DNA from: an uncultured Prevotellaceae bacterium
GTDB lineage: Bacteria; Bacteroidota; Bacteroidia; Bacteroidales; Bacteroidaceae
Assembly: GCA_902786565.1 (NCBI GenBank)
Contig: CADACW010000001.1
Location: 1-55,150 of the forward strand
Direction: 5' to 3'
Length of the DNA: 55,150 nucleotides
Under the pieces are notes generated by a model, which was given only the letters and a program-made list of their open reading frames with translations, was not told the DNA's origin and made no database searches. Position numbers and translations under genes: made by a program. Below, piece after piece: positions 1 to 7,400 of this stretch (within the stretch, counting starts at the first letter, position 1; each line of letters starts with the position of its first letter).

Positions 1-1
1 G

Positions 2-1105
2 CAGTTCGTCGTGTCGTTCATGCTGGTCATCGGCGTGGGCATCATGTACCTGCAGAGCTACCTCATCTTCCACACCGACTATGGCTTCGACAAGGACGAG
101 GTGATGGTGGTGCCGACAGCGCCCGACACGCGCAATCATGCCGATGCCATCGATGCCGACCTGCGCAAGATTCCCGGCATTGAGGGTGCCAGCCTGGCTC
201 AGAGCGTCTTGGGCAGCAGCGACCGCTATCAGACGTGGGGCAGGGGCGAAGGCGACAAGCACATGACGTTTACCTGTGTCTTCGTCGACTGGCGTTTCCT
301 CAGCGTGATGGGCATCGACATCGTGGAGGGTCGCAATTTCCGCCAGACTGATGGCGACGTGTATATCTTCAACGAGTCGGCCAAGAAGAAATACCCCTGG
401 CTCGCCGTCGATAAGCCCATCAACGACGAAGACATGCCCGTCGTCGGTTTCTGCGAGGACATCAAGTATTCCACCCTGCGCGTAGACGACAGCCAGCAGC
501 CCATCGCCTTCTTAGTGCCCACTCGTGACGGCTTCTACTCGAAGGGAGGTGAATGGCGCAACCACCTCTTAGTGCGCGTGGCGAAGGGCGTGGACAAGCG
601 CGAGGCCAAACAGAAAGTGCTGGAGACGGTGCTAAAATACGAGCACGACAACGAGCTTGAAGTCGGTGACCTGCGCTACGTGGACGATGTGCTGGAGGAA
701 TCGTACCATCAAGAAAGGCTCTTCACCCAGCAGATCCTGCTGTTCTCGCTGTTGGCCATCCTCATCAGCATCATCGGTGTGTTTGGCTTGACCATGTTCG
801 AGAGCGAGTACCGCCGCAAGGAGATTGGCATCCGCAAGGTGTTCGGCAGCTCTACGAAGGAAATCCTGATGATGTTCTGGCGGCGATACCTCTACATCCT
901 GCTGGGCTGTTTCGTGGTGGCGGCTCCCATCGGCTACCTGGTGGGCCAGCACTGGCTCGAAGGCTTCGCCGTCCGTACCGCCATATCGCCCCTGCTGTTC
1001 GTGGTGTCCTTCCTGCTCATCACCCTGATTACCATGCTGACGGTGACCTACCAGAGTTGGAAGAACGCCAACGAGAACCCCATCAACAGTATCAAGACAG
1101 AATAA
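2..1105 (+). CDS. ABC transporter permease, MacB/FtsX type (5' truncated)
   Basis: The reading frame is open to the window edge, so the true start lies upstream; an internal GTG at 11 is not a convincing start. The visible part begins with a transmembrane helix, followed by an extracytoplasmic domain of about 200 residues. It ends with three helices of the FtsX fold, preceded by the coupling motif YRRKEIGIRKVFGSS that contacts the ATPase. This is the C-terminal half of a Bacteroidetes exporter-type permease that works with the ATPase 21 bp downstream. The substrate cannot be told from sequence; lipoproteins, peptides and antimicrobial compounds are all known for the family. Confidence 0.9.
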   Translation, partial: QFVVSFMLVIGVGIMYLQSYLIFHTDYGFDKDEVMVVPTAPDTRNHADAIDADLRKIPGIEGASLAQSVLGSSDRYQTWGRGEGDKHMTFTCVFVDWRFLSVMGIDIVEGRNFRQTDGDVYIFNESAKKKYPWLAVDKPINDEDMPVVGFCEDIKYSTLRVDDSQQPIAFLVPTRDGFYSKGGEWRNHLLVRVAKGVDKREAKQKVLETVLKYEHDNELEVGDLRYVDDVLEESYHQERLFTQQILLFSLLAILISIIGVFGLTMFESEYRRKEIGIRKVFGSSTKEILMMFWRRYLYILLGCFVVAAPIGYLVGQHWLEGFAVRTAISPLLFVVSFLLITLITMLTVTYQSWKNANENPINSIKTE

Positions 1106-1126
1106 TAACATTAAAAACCGTATATC

Positions 1127-1804
1127 ATGATCAAGTTAGAAAACATTCAGAAGGTGTTCCGCACGGAAGAGGTGGAGACCGTAGCCCTTGGGGGCGTATC
1201 GTTAGAAGTGAAGAGAGGTGAGTTTGTGGCCATCATGGGGCCGTCGGGCTGTGGCAAGTCCACATTACTCAACATCCTGGGCCTGCTCGACAATCCTACC
1301 GGCGGCAAGTATTGGCTCGACGGACAGGAGGTGGGCATGCTCCGCGAGAGCCAGCGCACGGCGGTGCGCAAGGGGCATATAGGCTTTGTGTTCCAGAGCT
1401 TTAATCTGATAGACGAGCTTAATGTAGAGGAGAACGTGGAACTGCCGCTGACCTATCTTGGTGTACCTAAGAAAGAGCGGAAGCAGCGCGTAGAGGAGGT
1501 GCTGCGCCGCATGGCCATCTCGCACCGCGCCCACCACTTCCCCCAGCAACTCAGCGGCGGACAGCAGCAGCGCGTGGCCATCGCCCGTGCTGTGGTGATG
1601 AACCCCAAACTGATACTTGCCGATGAGCCTACTGGCAACCTCGACTCGAAGAACGGTCTGGAGGTGATGCAACTGCTCACCCAACTGAACCAAGAGGGCA
1701 CCACCGTGCTGATGGTGACCCACTCGGAGCGCGATGCCGGCTATGCCCAGCGCGTGGTGAATATGCTCGACGGCATGCTGGTGGAGGGGAGTCCCATTCT
1801 TTGA
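1127..1804 (+). CDS. ABC transporter ATP-binding protein (LolD/MacB type)
   Basis: A 225-residue nucleotide-binding subunit with every motif intact: Walker [10 protein letters not shown] near residue 38, Q-loop FVFQSFN, signature [14 protein letters not shown], Walker [13 protein letters not shown] and the switch histidine in VTHSE. It should energise the permease encoded just upstream, as in the same-strand pairs typical of MacB/LolD-type exporters. The length fits a stand-alone ATPase. No other transporter component follows; the next 180 bp hold only a possible coding remnant and a promoter. Confidence 0.95.
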   Translation: MIKLENIQKVFRTEEVETVALGGVSLEVKRGEFVAIMGPSGCGKSTLLNILGLLDNPTGGKYWLDGQEVGMLRESQRTAVRKGHIGFVFQSFNLIDELNVEENVELPLTYLGVPKKERKQRVEEVLRRMAISHRAHHFPQQLSGGQQQRVAIARAVVMNPKLILADEPTGNLDSKNGLEVMQLLTQLNQEGTTVLMVTHSERDAGYAQRVVNMLDGMLVEGSPIL

Positions 1805-1910
1805 TGTCACTCAGGAGGCATCGTTTCGTCTCCGCCCACTGCAGCACTACGGCCAGGCCTACACCGGCGAGCGCGAACTGGCTGAATACAAGGAGCATAT
1901 CAGGGGCAAG
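1803..1910 (+). pseudogene. possible coding remnant after the ABC ATPase
   Basis: Directly after the ATPase stop codon, another frame stays open with GC-rich third positions like real genes here, reading [17 protein letters not shown] and ending near HIRGKYLYK. It has no start of its own and then runs into AT-rich promoter DNA. I do not recognise the family. It may be the tail of a gene lost by deletion, or chance. Confidence 0.25.
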
Positions 1911-1968
1911 TATTTATATAAAATGTTAAAATTCAGTCATTTCGCAACTCCGATTAAGATATTTCTTG

Positions 1969-1976
1969 TAACTTTG
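1969..1976 (+). promoter_or_regulatory. -7 promoter element TAACTTTG
   Basis: Exact match to the Bacteroidetes TAnnTTTG element. Its last base lies only 8 bp before the ATG of the TorF-like gene at 1985, so the transcript would be leaderless or nearly so. Confidence 0.7.
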
Positions 1977-1984
1977 CAGCCGTC

Positions 1985-2698
1985 ATGAAAGCTAAACTAT
2001 TAATGATTGTAGCCATGCTGTCGATGGGCAGTGTGACGGAAGCAATAGCACAGAGTGAATTGGAAGGCCACATCAAGGCCGACGTAGTAAGCAACTATAT
2101 CTGGCGCGGCCTCGATTTGGGCCATGTGTCACTGCAGCCCGAAATGTCGGTGGGATGGCGGGGCCTGAACCTGACGGCATGGGGCAGCGTGGGCCTGTCA
2201 AATTATAAAGACGACGCACGCGAGATTGATTTGACGCTGTCGTACGAGACCGGCGGCCTGTCGTTGGGTGTTGTAGACTATTGGACAGACGCTAACGACA
2301 AGCGCTACTTCTACTTCAAAAAGGACGGCACGGGCCACTCGTTTGAGGGATTCCTGTCCTACGACTTCGGCCCTGTGAGTGCCTCGTGGCAGACATTCTT
2401 TGCCGGCAGTGACTACCAGGAGAATGACGGCAAACGCGCCTACAGTTCCTACTTCGAACTGTCGGCACCTTTCCGTCTGATTACCTGCGACTGGGATGCC
2501 GCGGTGGGCCTGGTGCCCTGGAAGTCTGACTTCTACGAGACCAGCGGTTTCAGCCTGACCAACCTGTCGCTGCGTGCCACGAAGGCCATCCAGATTACCA
2601 ACACCTTCGCGCTGCCCGTGTTCGGGCAGATTGTTGCCAATCCATCCAGCCAGAATCTCTATTTCGTCTTTGGTCTCACACTCAACGCATTATTTTGA
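1985..2698 (+). CDS. TorF-like outer membrane protein (Gcw_chp family)
   Basis: A 237-residue protein with a signal peptide (about residues 1-22, ending AIAQ). The mature start, ADVVSNYIWRGLDLG, is the hallmark opening strand of the TorF/Gcw_chp putative porin family. The rest alternates in beta-strand fashion and ends in LTLNALF, an aromatic outer-membrane-barrel terminus. It probably forms a small beta barrel of unknown substrate. It has its own promoter and lies two genes upstream of a TonB-dependent receptor, which suggests but does not prove a shared uptake role. Confidence 0.75.
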   Translation: MKAKLLMIVAMLSMGSVTEAIAQSELEGHIKADVVSNYIWRGLDLGHVSLQPEMSVGWRGLNLTAWGSVGLSNYKDDAREIDLTLSYETGGLSLGVVDYWTDANDKRYFYFKKDGTGHSFEGFLSYDFGPVSASWQTFFAGSDYQENDGKRAYSSYFELSAPFRLITCDWDAAVGLVPWKSDFYETSGFSLTNLSLRATKAIQITNTFALPVFGQIVANPSSQNLYFVFGLTLNALF

Positions 2699-2809
2699 AG
2701 ATTTCTTGTCATCAAAATCGTGCCCGCACAGATGCGCTGAACAGTCAGCTTTGGGCAGCGTGGAAATATAAAAAGAAATAAATAATTTGGCGGTTTCAAT
2801 GAAATCATT

Positions 2810-2817
2810 TATCTTTG
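2810..2817 (+). promoter_or_regulatory. -7 promoter element TATCTTTG
   Basis: TAnnTTTG match 13 bp before the 64-codon ORF at 2831. It is the only clear promoter ahead of the TonB-dependent receptor, so the small ORF is probably the first cistron of the receptor transcript. Confidence 0.65.
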
Positions 2818-2830
2818 CACTCAAATTGTA

Positions 2831-3025
2831 ATGGAAATGAATCTTGTTAGTATTTGCATGCTGGCCATGGCGGTGAGCGGCCTGGTTCAGGTGCAGAACC
2901 ACAACAACAGCCGTGGCGGCGACTTGAAGCCCCTGCAGAAGCATACCGACCGCCAGCCCGGCACGCATATCGAACTCGGAACACTCGGAACAATTAAGTA
3001 TAACCTTGTTAACATTGGCAGATGA
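2831..3025 (+). CDS. small hypothetical protein upstream of the TonB receptor
   Basis: A 64-codon ORF that starts just after a promoter element and whose stop overlaps the receptor start (ATGA-type overlap), which implies translational coupling. Its first 20 residues are hydrophobic (LVSICMLAMAVSGLVQV), like a signal peptide or membrane anchor. The rest is polar and rich in His, Asn and Gly. A second ATG two codons later may be the real start. I recognise no family. It could be a small secreted partner of the receptor, a leader peptide, or a decayed gene. Confidence 0.45.
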   Translation: MEMNLVSICMLAMAVSGLVQVQNHNNSRGGDLKPLQKHTDRQPGTHIELGTLGTIKYNLVNIGR

Positions 3026-4887
3026 TGAAGAGATTGTTTTCCGTGCTTATGGCTTCGGCCGTGAGCACGTTTTTAGTTTCGGCTAAACAGGTAAGTGACT
3101 CCCTCTCGCTAAACGACGTGGTGGTCACCGGCACGCGCAATGCCGTAGATGTGCGCCATCTGCCAATGACGGTGATGGTCATCGGTCGGGAGAAACTGAC
3201 AGAACAGTACCAGACATCGGTGCTGCCCACGGCCATGCAGCAGGTGCCCGGACTCTTCGTGACCTCACGCCAGATGATGGGCTACGGCGTCTCGACAGGG
3301 GCCGCCGGGGGCATCAACCTGCGTGGCATCACGGGCGGGGCGGGCCAGATGCTCGTCCTCATCGACGGCCATCCGCAGTACAACGGTGTCTATGGCCACC
3401 CCATCAGCGACAGCTATCAGACGCTGATGGCCGACCGTGTGGAGGTGCTCCGCGGACCGGCCTCGGTGCTCTATGGCTCAAATGCCATGGGCGGCGTGCT
3501 GAACATCGTCACCCGCTCTATGCACGAGGATGGGGTGAAGACTCATGTCAACCTCGGCGCCGGCAGCTACGGTACGGTTCAGGCCGAAGCCTCCAATCAG
3601 CTGCGCAGCGGCAAGTTCTCGTCTACCGTCTCGGCACAGTATGGCCGCACCGACAACCACCGTCCACGCATGGGCTTCGAGCAGTACGGCGGCTATCTCA
3701 AGCTGGGTTACGACTTCAACGAGCACTGGAATGCCTACGTCGATGCCGACATTACCCATTTCAACAGCAGCTATCCCGGTGCCGTGAGCAGTCCCATGTT
3801 CGGCGCCGACCAGTGGATTACGCATGGCGTGGTGTCGGCAGCTGTCGAGAACCACTACAACCATACCAGCGGTGCGCTGAGTGCCTACAGCAACTTCGGA
3901 CGCCATAAAATTGACGACGGAACGGCCAATGCCGAGCAGCCCACGGCACGCTTCTTCCGCTCGAAGGATGCGCTGATGGGCATTTCGTGGTATCAGAGTG
4001 CACAGCTGTTCGAGGGCAACCGCCTCACCCTGGGCGTAGACTATCAGCACATCTACGGCAATGCCTACTACACATCGAAGCAGACCGGCGAAGTGCTCGA
4101 CACGCCCAACAAGCAGAGTGGCAAGAGCTATCGCAACGAGATTGCCGGCTATGTAGACTTCCGCCAGGACATTGCCTCGTGGCTGACCATCGATGCCGGC
4201 TTGCGCATCGACCATCATTCCGTTTCGGGCACCGAGTGGATTCCGCAAGGGGGAATCGTGGTGCGACCCATGCCCACCGGCGAGGTGAAGGCCATGGTGA
4301 GCAAGGGATTCCGCAATCCCACCATGCGCGAAATGTACCTCTATCCGCCATCAAACGAGGAGCTGGAGCCTGAACGTCTGTGGAACTACGAACTGTCGTG
4401 GCGCCATCGGCTCGGCGCGTTCAGCTATGGCGCCAACCTGTTCTATATAAAGGGTGACAACATGATTCAGACCGTGAACCGCAAAAACGTGAACACGGGC
4501 GAGATTGAGAACTACGGCGCTGAACTGGAGGCCGTCTATCGCATCAACAGCCACTGGAGCCTGAACACCAACCACTCGCTGCTGCACATGGAGCATCCTG
4601 TCATTGCTGCACCCACCTACAAGGGATTCCTCGGTGCAAACTACAACTGCTGCCGATGGTCGGTGGTGGCCGGTCTGCAGTACATCAACGGTCTCTATAC
4701 AGCCGTGGGCGATGCCGAGCAGAAGGAGAACTTCTGTCTGCTGAACGCCACGGTCAGCTATGCCGTGTCGAAGGGGCTCACCCTCTGGGTGCGTGGCGAG
4801 AACCTGTTGGCGCAGAGCTACGAAATCAATCTTGGCTACCCCATGCCCCGTGCCACGTTTATGGGAGGCGTCAGTCTGAACTTCTAA
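3022..4887 (+). CDS. TonB-dependent outer membrane receptor
   Basis: A 621-residue receptor that imports a ligand across the outer membrane using TonB energy. It has a signal peptide (about 1-21), a TonB-box-like segment (LNDVVVTGTR, residues 30-39), a plug domain with the conserved RVEVLRGPASVLYGSNAMGGVLNIVT stretch (about 130-155), then a 22-strand-type barrel ending in VSLNF. It lacks the N-terminal carboxypeptidase-like domain of SusC proteins, and no SusD is nearby. The size and plug resemble BtuB/siderophore-type receptors (vitamin B12, haem or iron chelates); the ligand cannot be assigned from sequence. Confidence 0.92.
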   Translation: MMKRLFSVLMASAVSTFLVSAKQVSDSLSLNDVVVTGTRNAVDVRHLPMTVMVIGREKLTEQYQTSVLPTAMQQVPGLFVTSRQMMGYGVSTGAAGGINLRGITGGAGQMLVLIDGHPQYNGVYGHPISDSYQTLMADRVEVLRGPASVLYGSNAMGGVLNIVTRSMHEDGVKTHVNLGAGSYGTVQAEASNQLRSGKFSSTVSAQYGRTDNHRPRMGFEQYGGYLKLGYDFNEHWNAYVDADITHFNSSYPGAVSSPMFGADQWITHGVVSAAVENHYNHTSGALSAYSNFGRHKIDDGTANAEQPTARFFRSKDALMGISWYQSAQLFEGNRLTLGVDYQHIYGNAYYTSKQTGEVLDTPNKQSGKSYRNEIAGYVDFRQDIASWLTIDAGLRIDHHSVSGTEWIPQGGIVVRPMPTGEVKAMVSKGFRNPTMREMYLYPPSNEELEPERLWNYELSWRHRLGAFSYGANLFYIKGDNMIQTVNRKNVNTGEIENYGAELEAVYRINSHWSLNTNHSLLHMEHPVIAAPTYKGFLGANYNCCRWSVVAGLQYINGLYTAVGDAEQKENFCLLNATVSYAVSKGLTLWVRGENLLAQSYEINLGYPMPRATFMGGVSLNF

Positions 4888-4912
4888 TTCTAAACGCCAC
4901 TTTTTTGGCTGA

Positions 4913-5458
4913 TCAGACTTGTTCTGCGAAGAGGCGGTGCAGGCGTGTGTCACCGTCCAGCTCCGGGTGGAAGGCGGTGGCTATCTGTCGGCCCTGACGG
5001 GCGGCTACGATGTGGCCGTCGACGGTGGCAATAGGCTGACAGCGGTCAGACACCACTTCTTCTATGTAGGGGGCGCGGATGAAGGTCATTGGCACATCGT
5101 GGCCAATGCCCGCGACGGTGCCCGTGGTTCGGAAACTGCCCAGCTGGCGCCCATAGGCATTGCGGCGCACGCGGATGTCCATCGTCCCTATCCGGCCTTC
5201 GGAGAGAAGTATCATGCCGGCGCAAGTGCCAAGGACGGGCAGCCCGTCCCGGATGGCCTGACGGATGGGCTCCAGCAGGCCAAGCTGGCAGAGCAGGCGC
5301 ATCTGCACCGTGCTCTCGCCGCCCGGCAGTATGAGTCCGTCTTTCGGCTGCTGCCAGTCAGACCGCTGGCGCACCTCGAAGGTATCTATACCCAACCGCT
5401 GCAACATCTGCTCGTGCTCTATGAATGCCCCTTGCAGGGCCAGTACAGCTACTTTCAT
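4913..5458 (-). CDS. pdxT: pyridoxal 5'-phosphate synthase glutaminase subunit PdxT
   Basis: Glutaminase that releases ammonia from glutamine for PdxS in ribose-5-phosphate-dependent vitamin B6 synthesis. The class I amidotransferase triad is present: Cys79 in GTCAG, and His164 and Glu166 in FHPELDGD. LPGGEST near residue 45 is also conserved. The length, 181 residues, is normal. It is the last gene of an operon with pdxS and a fused kinase-AraC regulator. Its start follows the pdxS stop by 18 bp, a gap partly filled by an AATTGTC/AATTGTG repeat. PdxT is intact, but its partner PdxS is broken in this sequence. Confidence 0.95.
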   Translation of the reverse strand: MKVAVLALQGAFIEHEQMLQRLGIDTFEVRQRSDWQQPKDGLILPGGESTVQMRLLCQLGLLEPIRQAIRDGLPVLGTCAGMILLSEGRIGTMDIRVRRNAYGRQLGSFRTTGTVAGIGHDVPMTFIRAPYIEEVVSDRCQPIATVDGHIVAARQGRQIATAFHPELDGDTRLHRLFAEQV

Positions 5459-5462
5459 GCTT

Positions 5463-5479
5463 CACAATTGACAATTTCA
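5463..5479 (-). repeat. short AATTGTC/AATTGTG heptamer remnant
   Basis: About two 7-bp units of the same AATTGTC/AATTGTG family seen at 9069, 9886 and 11018. They lie between the pdxS stop and the pdxT start. Confidence 0.5.
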
Positions 5480-6327
5480 CTTCCCCCTCTCGGCCATTAG
5501 CAGCTCAATTTCCTGTTCGTTGATGCCCACCATGGCCTCGCCCAGATCCTCGCTCAGTTCGGCCAGCAGCCGGGCATCCTGATAGTTGGTCACGGCCTGC
5601 ACGATGGCGGCGGCGCGCTTCCGTGGGTTGCCGCTCTTGAAGATGCCGCTGCCCACGAACACGCCCTCGGCACCGAGCTGCATCATCAGCGCGGCATCGG
5701 CAGGCGTCGCCACGCCGCCAGCGGCGAAGTTCACCACGGGCAGCTTGCCGTTCTCATGGACATAGCACACCAGTTCATAGGGTGCCTGCAGCTGCTTGGC
5801 GGCCTCGTAGAGCTCGTCGTCGCTCATACTGCCCAGCCGGCGTATTTCGCTCTGCATCAGTCGCATGTGGCTCACGGCCTGCACCACGTCGCCCGTGCCC
5901 GGCTCTCCCTTGGTGCGAATCATCGTGGCCCCCTCGGCAATGCGGCGCAGAGCCTCGCCCAGGTTCTTGGCACCACAGACGAAGGGCACGTCGAAGCGCG
6001 TCTTGTCGATGTGGTAGATGTTGTCGGCGGGCGAGAGCACCTCGCTCTCGTCGATGTAGTCAATCTCGATGGCCTGCAGATGCGACACTTGGCCATCACG
6101 GGGATGCTCACCGCCTGCTGTATGCCGCGAATCATCTTCGGGTCGCTCATGCGGCTCACTCCGCCTGCCGCACGGATGTCGGCAGGAATACGTTCCAGTG
6201 CCATCACGGCGCAGGCCCCTGCCTCCTCGGCAATGCGGGCCTGCTCGGGCGTTGTCACGTCCATAATCACTCCGCCCTTTAGCATCTGTGCCAACTGGCG
6301 GTTCAAGGTTTGTCTTTCGTTTGCCAT
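5477..6327 (-). pseudogene. pdxS: pyridoxal 5'-phosphate synthase PdxS, frameshifted by a 25-nt deletion
   Basis: PdxS is the lyase that builds PLP from ribose 5-phosphate, glyceraldehyde 3-phosphate and ammonia. The first 80 codons (6327 to 6088) are a normal PdxS start through the first catalytic lysine, in SIPVMAK. The rest, from 6088 to 5477, resumes in another frame at [14 protein letters not shown] and runs normally to the end, including the second catalytic lysine region (RTKGEPGTG). B. subtilis PdxS has 17 residues (51 nt) between the lysine and DYIDES; here there are 26 nt, so 25 nt are missing, removing the GHxxEA part. Both halves are otherwise well preserved, so this is either a very recent mutation or an assembly error. 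The start lies 1 bp after the upstream regulator stop. Confidence 0.9.
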
Positions 6328-6328
6328 A

Positions 6329-7225
6329 TTATTGTTTTTTGTGTTGGAAAGCTGTGGGTGATACGCCTTTGTGCTTCTTGAAGAAGCGCGACAGGTGGGC
6401 CTGCGACGAGAAGCCTAACCGTTGTGCCACTTCCTTCAGGGGGCAACGGGAGCCCGTCAGCATGGCCGTGACTTCGCTGATGATGCGCTCGTCGATGATT
6501 GCCTTGGGCGAGCGACCGCTGACGCGCCGGGTCACCTGTCCGAGATAGCGCGGACTGACGTTGAGCTGCTCGGCATAGAAAGTCACGTCGGCATAACGGC
6601 GGAAGTATTGCTCCACCGCCGCCAAGAACTGGTGGTAGAGTTCCTCGCTGCGACTGTTGCCAAAGGCGTTGTCGGAGGGCTGCTGGCTCAGGTAGGCCCT
6701 GGCGTGGAGCATGGCTTCGGCGGCAGTCTCGCCGATGCTCAGATAGTAGGCCACCGCCGACCCCAGCTGGTTGGCATCGCCGTGGCGGCGGGGGTCGATA
6801 GGCACATCCTTAGCGTCCAGCACCACCGTGCACAAGGGCATCAGCAGTTGCTCAATGGCCTCGAACACCATCGGGCTGACCAGCAGTTCGCCCTTCGACG
6901 AATGCAGCACCGGCGCATAGACCACATGGCGGGGCTTGTAGCGGCGCAGCACGTCGGCCAGGGCCTCCACCACATCGGCGCGGCGCAGCAGGCCAATCTT
7001 GATGACCTGCGGCTGCAGGTCGTTGATGATGGCCTCCACCTGCTGCCGTACAATCGTGGCCGGCAGGTCGTAGAACTGCTGGATGCCCAGCGTTGTCTGC
7101 ACGGTGATGGAGGTGACGGCCGACACCGCCCGTCCGCCTAATGCGTGGATGAGCCTGATGTCGGCCTGCACCCCCGAGATGCCCGTGCCGTCGCTACCCG
7201 TGATGGTCAATATCGCTGTATTCAT
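6329..7225 (-). CDS. ThiD-like pseudokinase / AraC-type DNA-binding fusion, likely pdxST regulator
   Basis: A 298-residue fusion. Residues 1-185 resemble ThiD/PdxK ribokinase-fold kinases (start [19 protein letters not shown], then [11 protein letters not shown]), but the central part with the usual TPN-PEA segment is missing. The catalytic GTGC motif near residue 155 reads [10 protein letters not shown], without the cysteine. Residues 195-295 are two AraC helix-turn-helix units ending [17 protein letters not shown]. The kinase half therefore probably binds a B6 or pyrimidine ligand rather than phosphorylating it. The gene heads an operon with pdxS (1 bp gap) and pdxT, so a role as a PLP-sensing regulator is inferred. 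The start at 7225 is preferred because the promoter lies between it and the upstream in-frame ATG at 7282. Confidence 0.8.
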   Translation of the reverse strand: MNTAILTITGSDGTGISGVQADIRLIHALGGRAVSAVTSITVQTTLGIQQFYDLPATIVRQQVEAIINDLQPQVIKIGLLRRADVVEALADVLRRYKPRHVVYAPVLHSSKGELLVSPMVFEAIEQLLMPLCTVVLDAKDVPIDPRRHGDANQLGSAVAYYLSIGETAAEAMLHARAYLSQQPSDNAFGNSRSEELYHQFLAAVEQYFRRYADVTFYAEQLNVSPRYLGQVTRRVSGRSPKAIIDERIISEVTAMLTGSRCPLKEVAQRLGFSSQAHLSRFFKKHKGVSPTAFQHKKQ

Positions 7226-7251
7226 TTTTGTGTCGGTTGAGAAACTGGGTG

Positions 7252-7258
7252 CAAAGTA
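7252..7258 (-). promoter_or_regulatory. -7 promoter element TACTTTG
   Basis: A TA-C-TTTG element followed by CACCC, one base shorter than the consensus spacing. It lies 26 bp before the start of the kinase-AraC regulator and fixes that start at 7225. Confidence 0.55.
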
Positions 7259-7277
7259 AACGAAAAAACAGCGAACA

Positions 7278-7321
7278 GCCAAACTTTGTTCCTTTTCTGA
7301 TAAAAGAAAACTCAGTTTGGC
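7278..7321. promoter_or_regulatory. nested inverted repeat upstream of the B6 operon
   Basis: Perfect outer arms GCCAAACT (7278-7285) and AGTTTGGC (7314-7321) enclose inner arms TTTTCT and AGAAAA. The nearer arm sits about 20 bp upstream of the -7 element of the regulator-pdxST operon, a good position for an AraC-family operator. Read on the minus strand it also follows the DUF5107 gene and is trailed by a T-rich stretch, so it could instead be that gene's terminator. Confidence 0.5.
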
Positions 7322-7400
7322 ATAGCCAATCCCCTTCTTTGGCTTGCCTCTTGCACGGCTATCATTCCTTCAACTCCTCAACTTGAACAGGCCGCCCCCC

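Noticed and set aside
6060-6110. Programmed frameshift in pdxS
   Set aside because: Twenty-five conserved nucleotides are missing, which a ribosomal shift could not restore.
6329-7282. Longer start of the kinase-AraC gene at 7282
   Set aside because: The -7 promoter element lies downstream of that ATG, so it would not be transcribed from it, and the extra residues match nothing in the kinase family.
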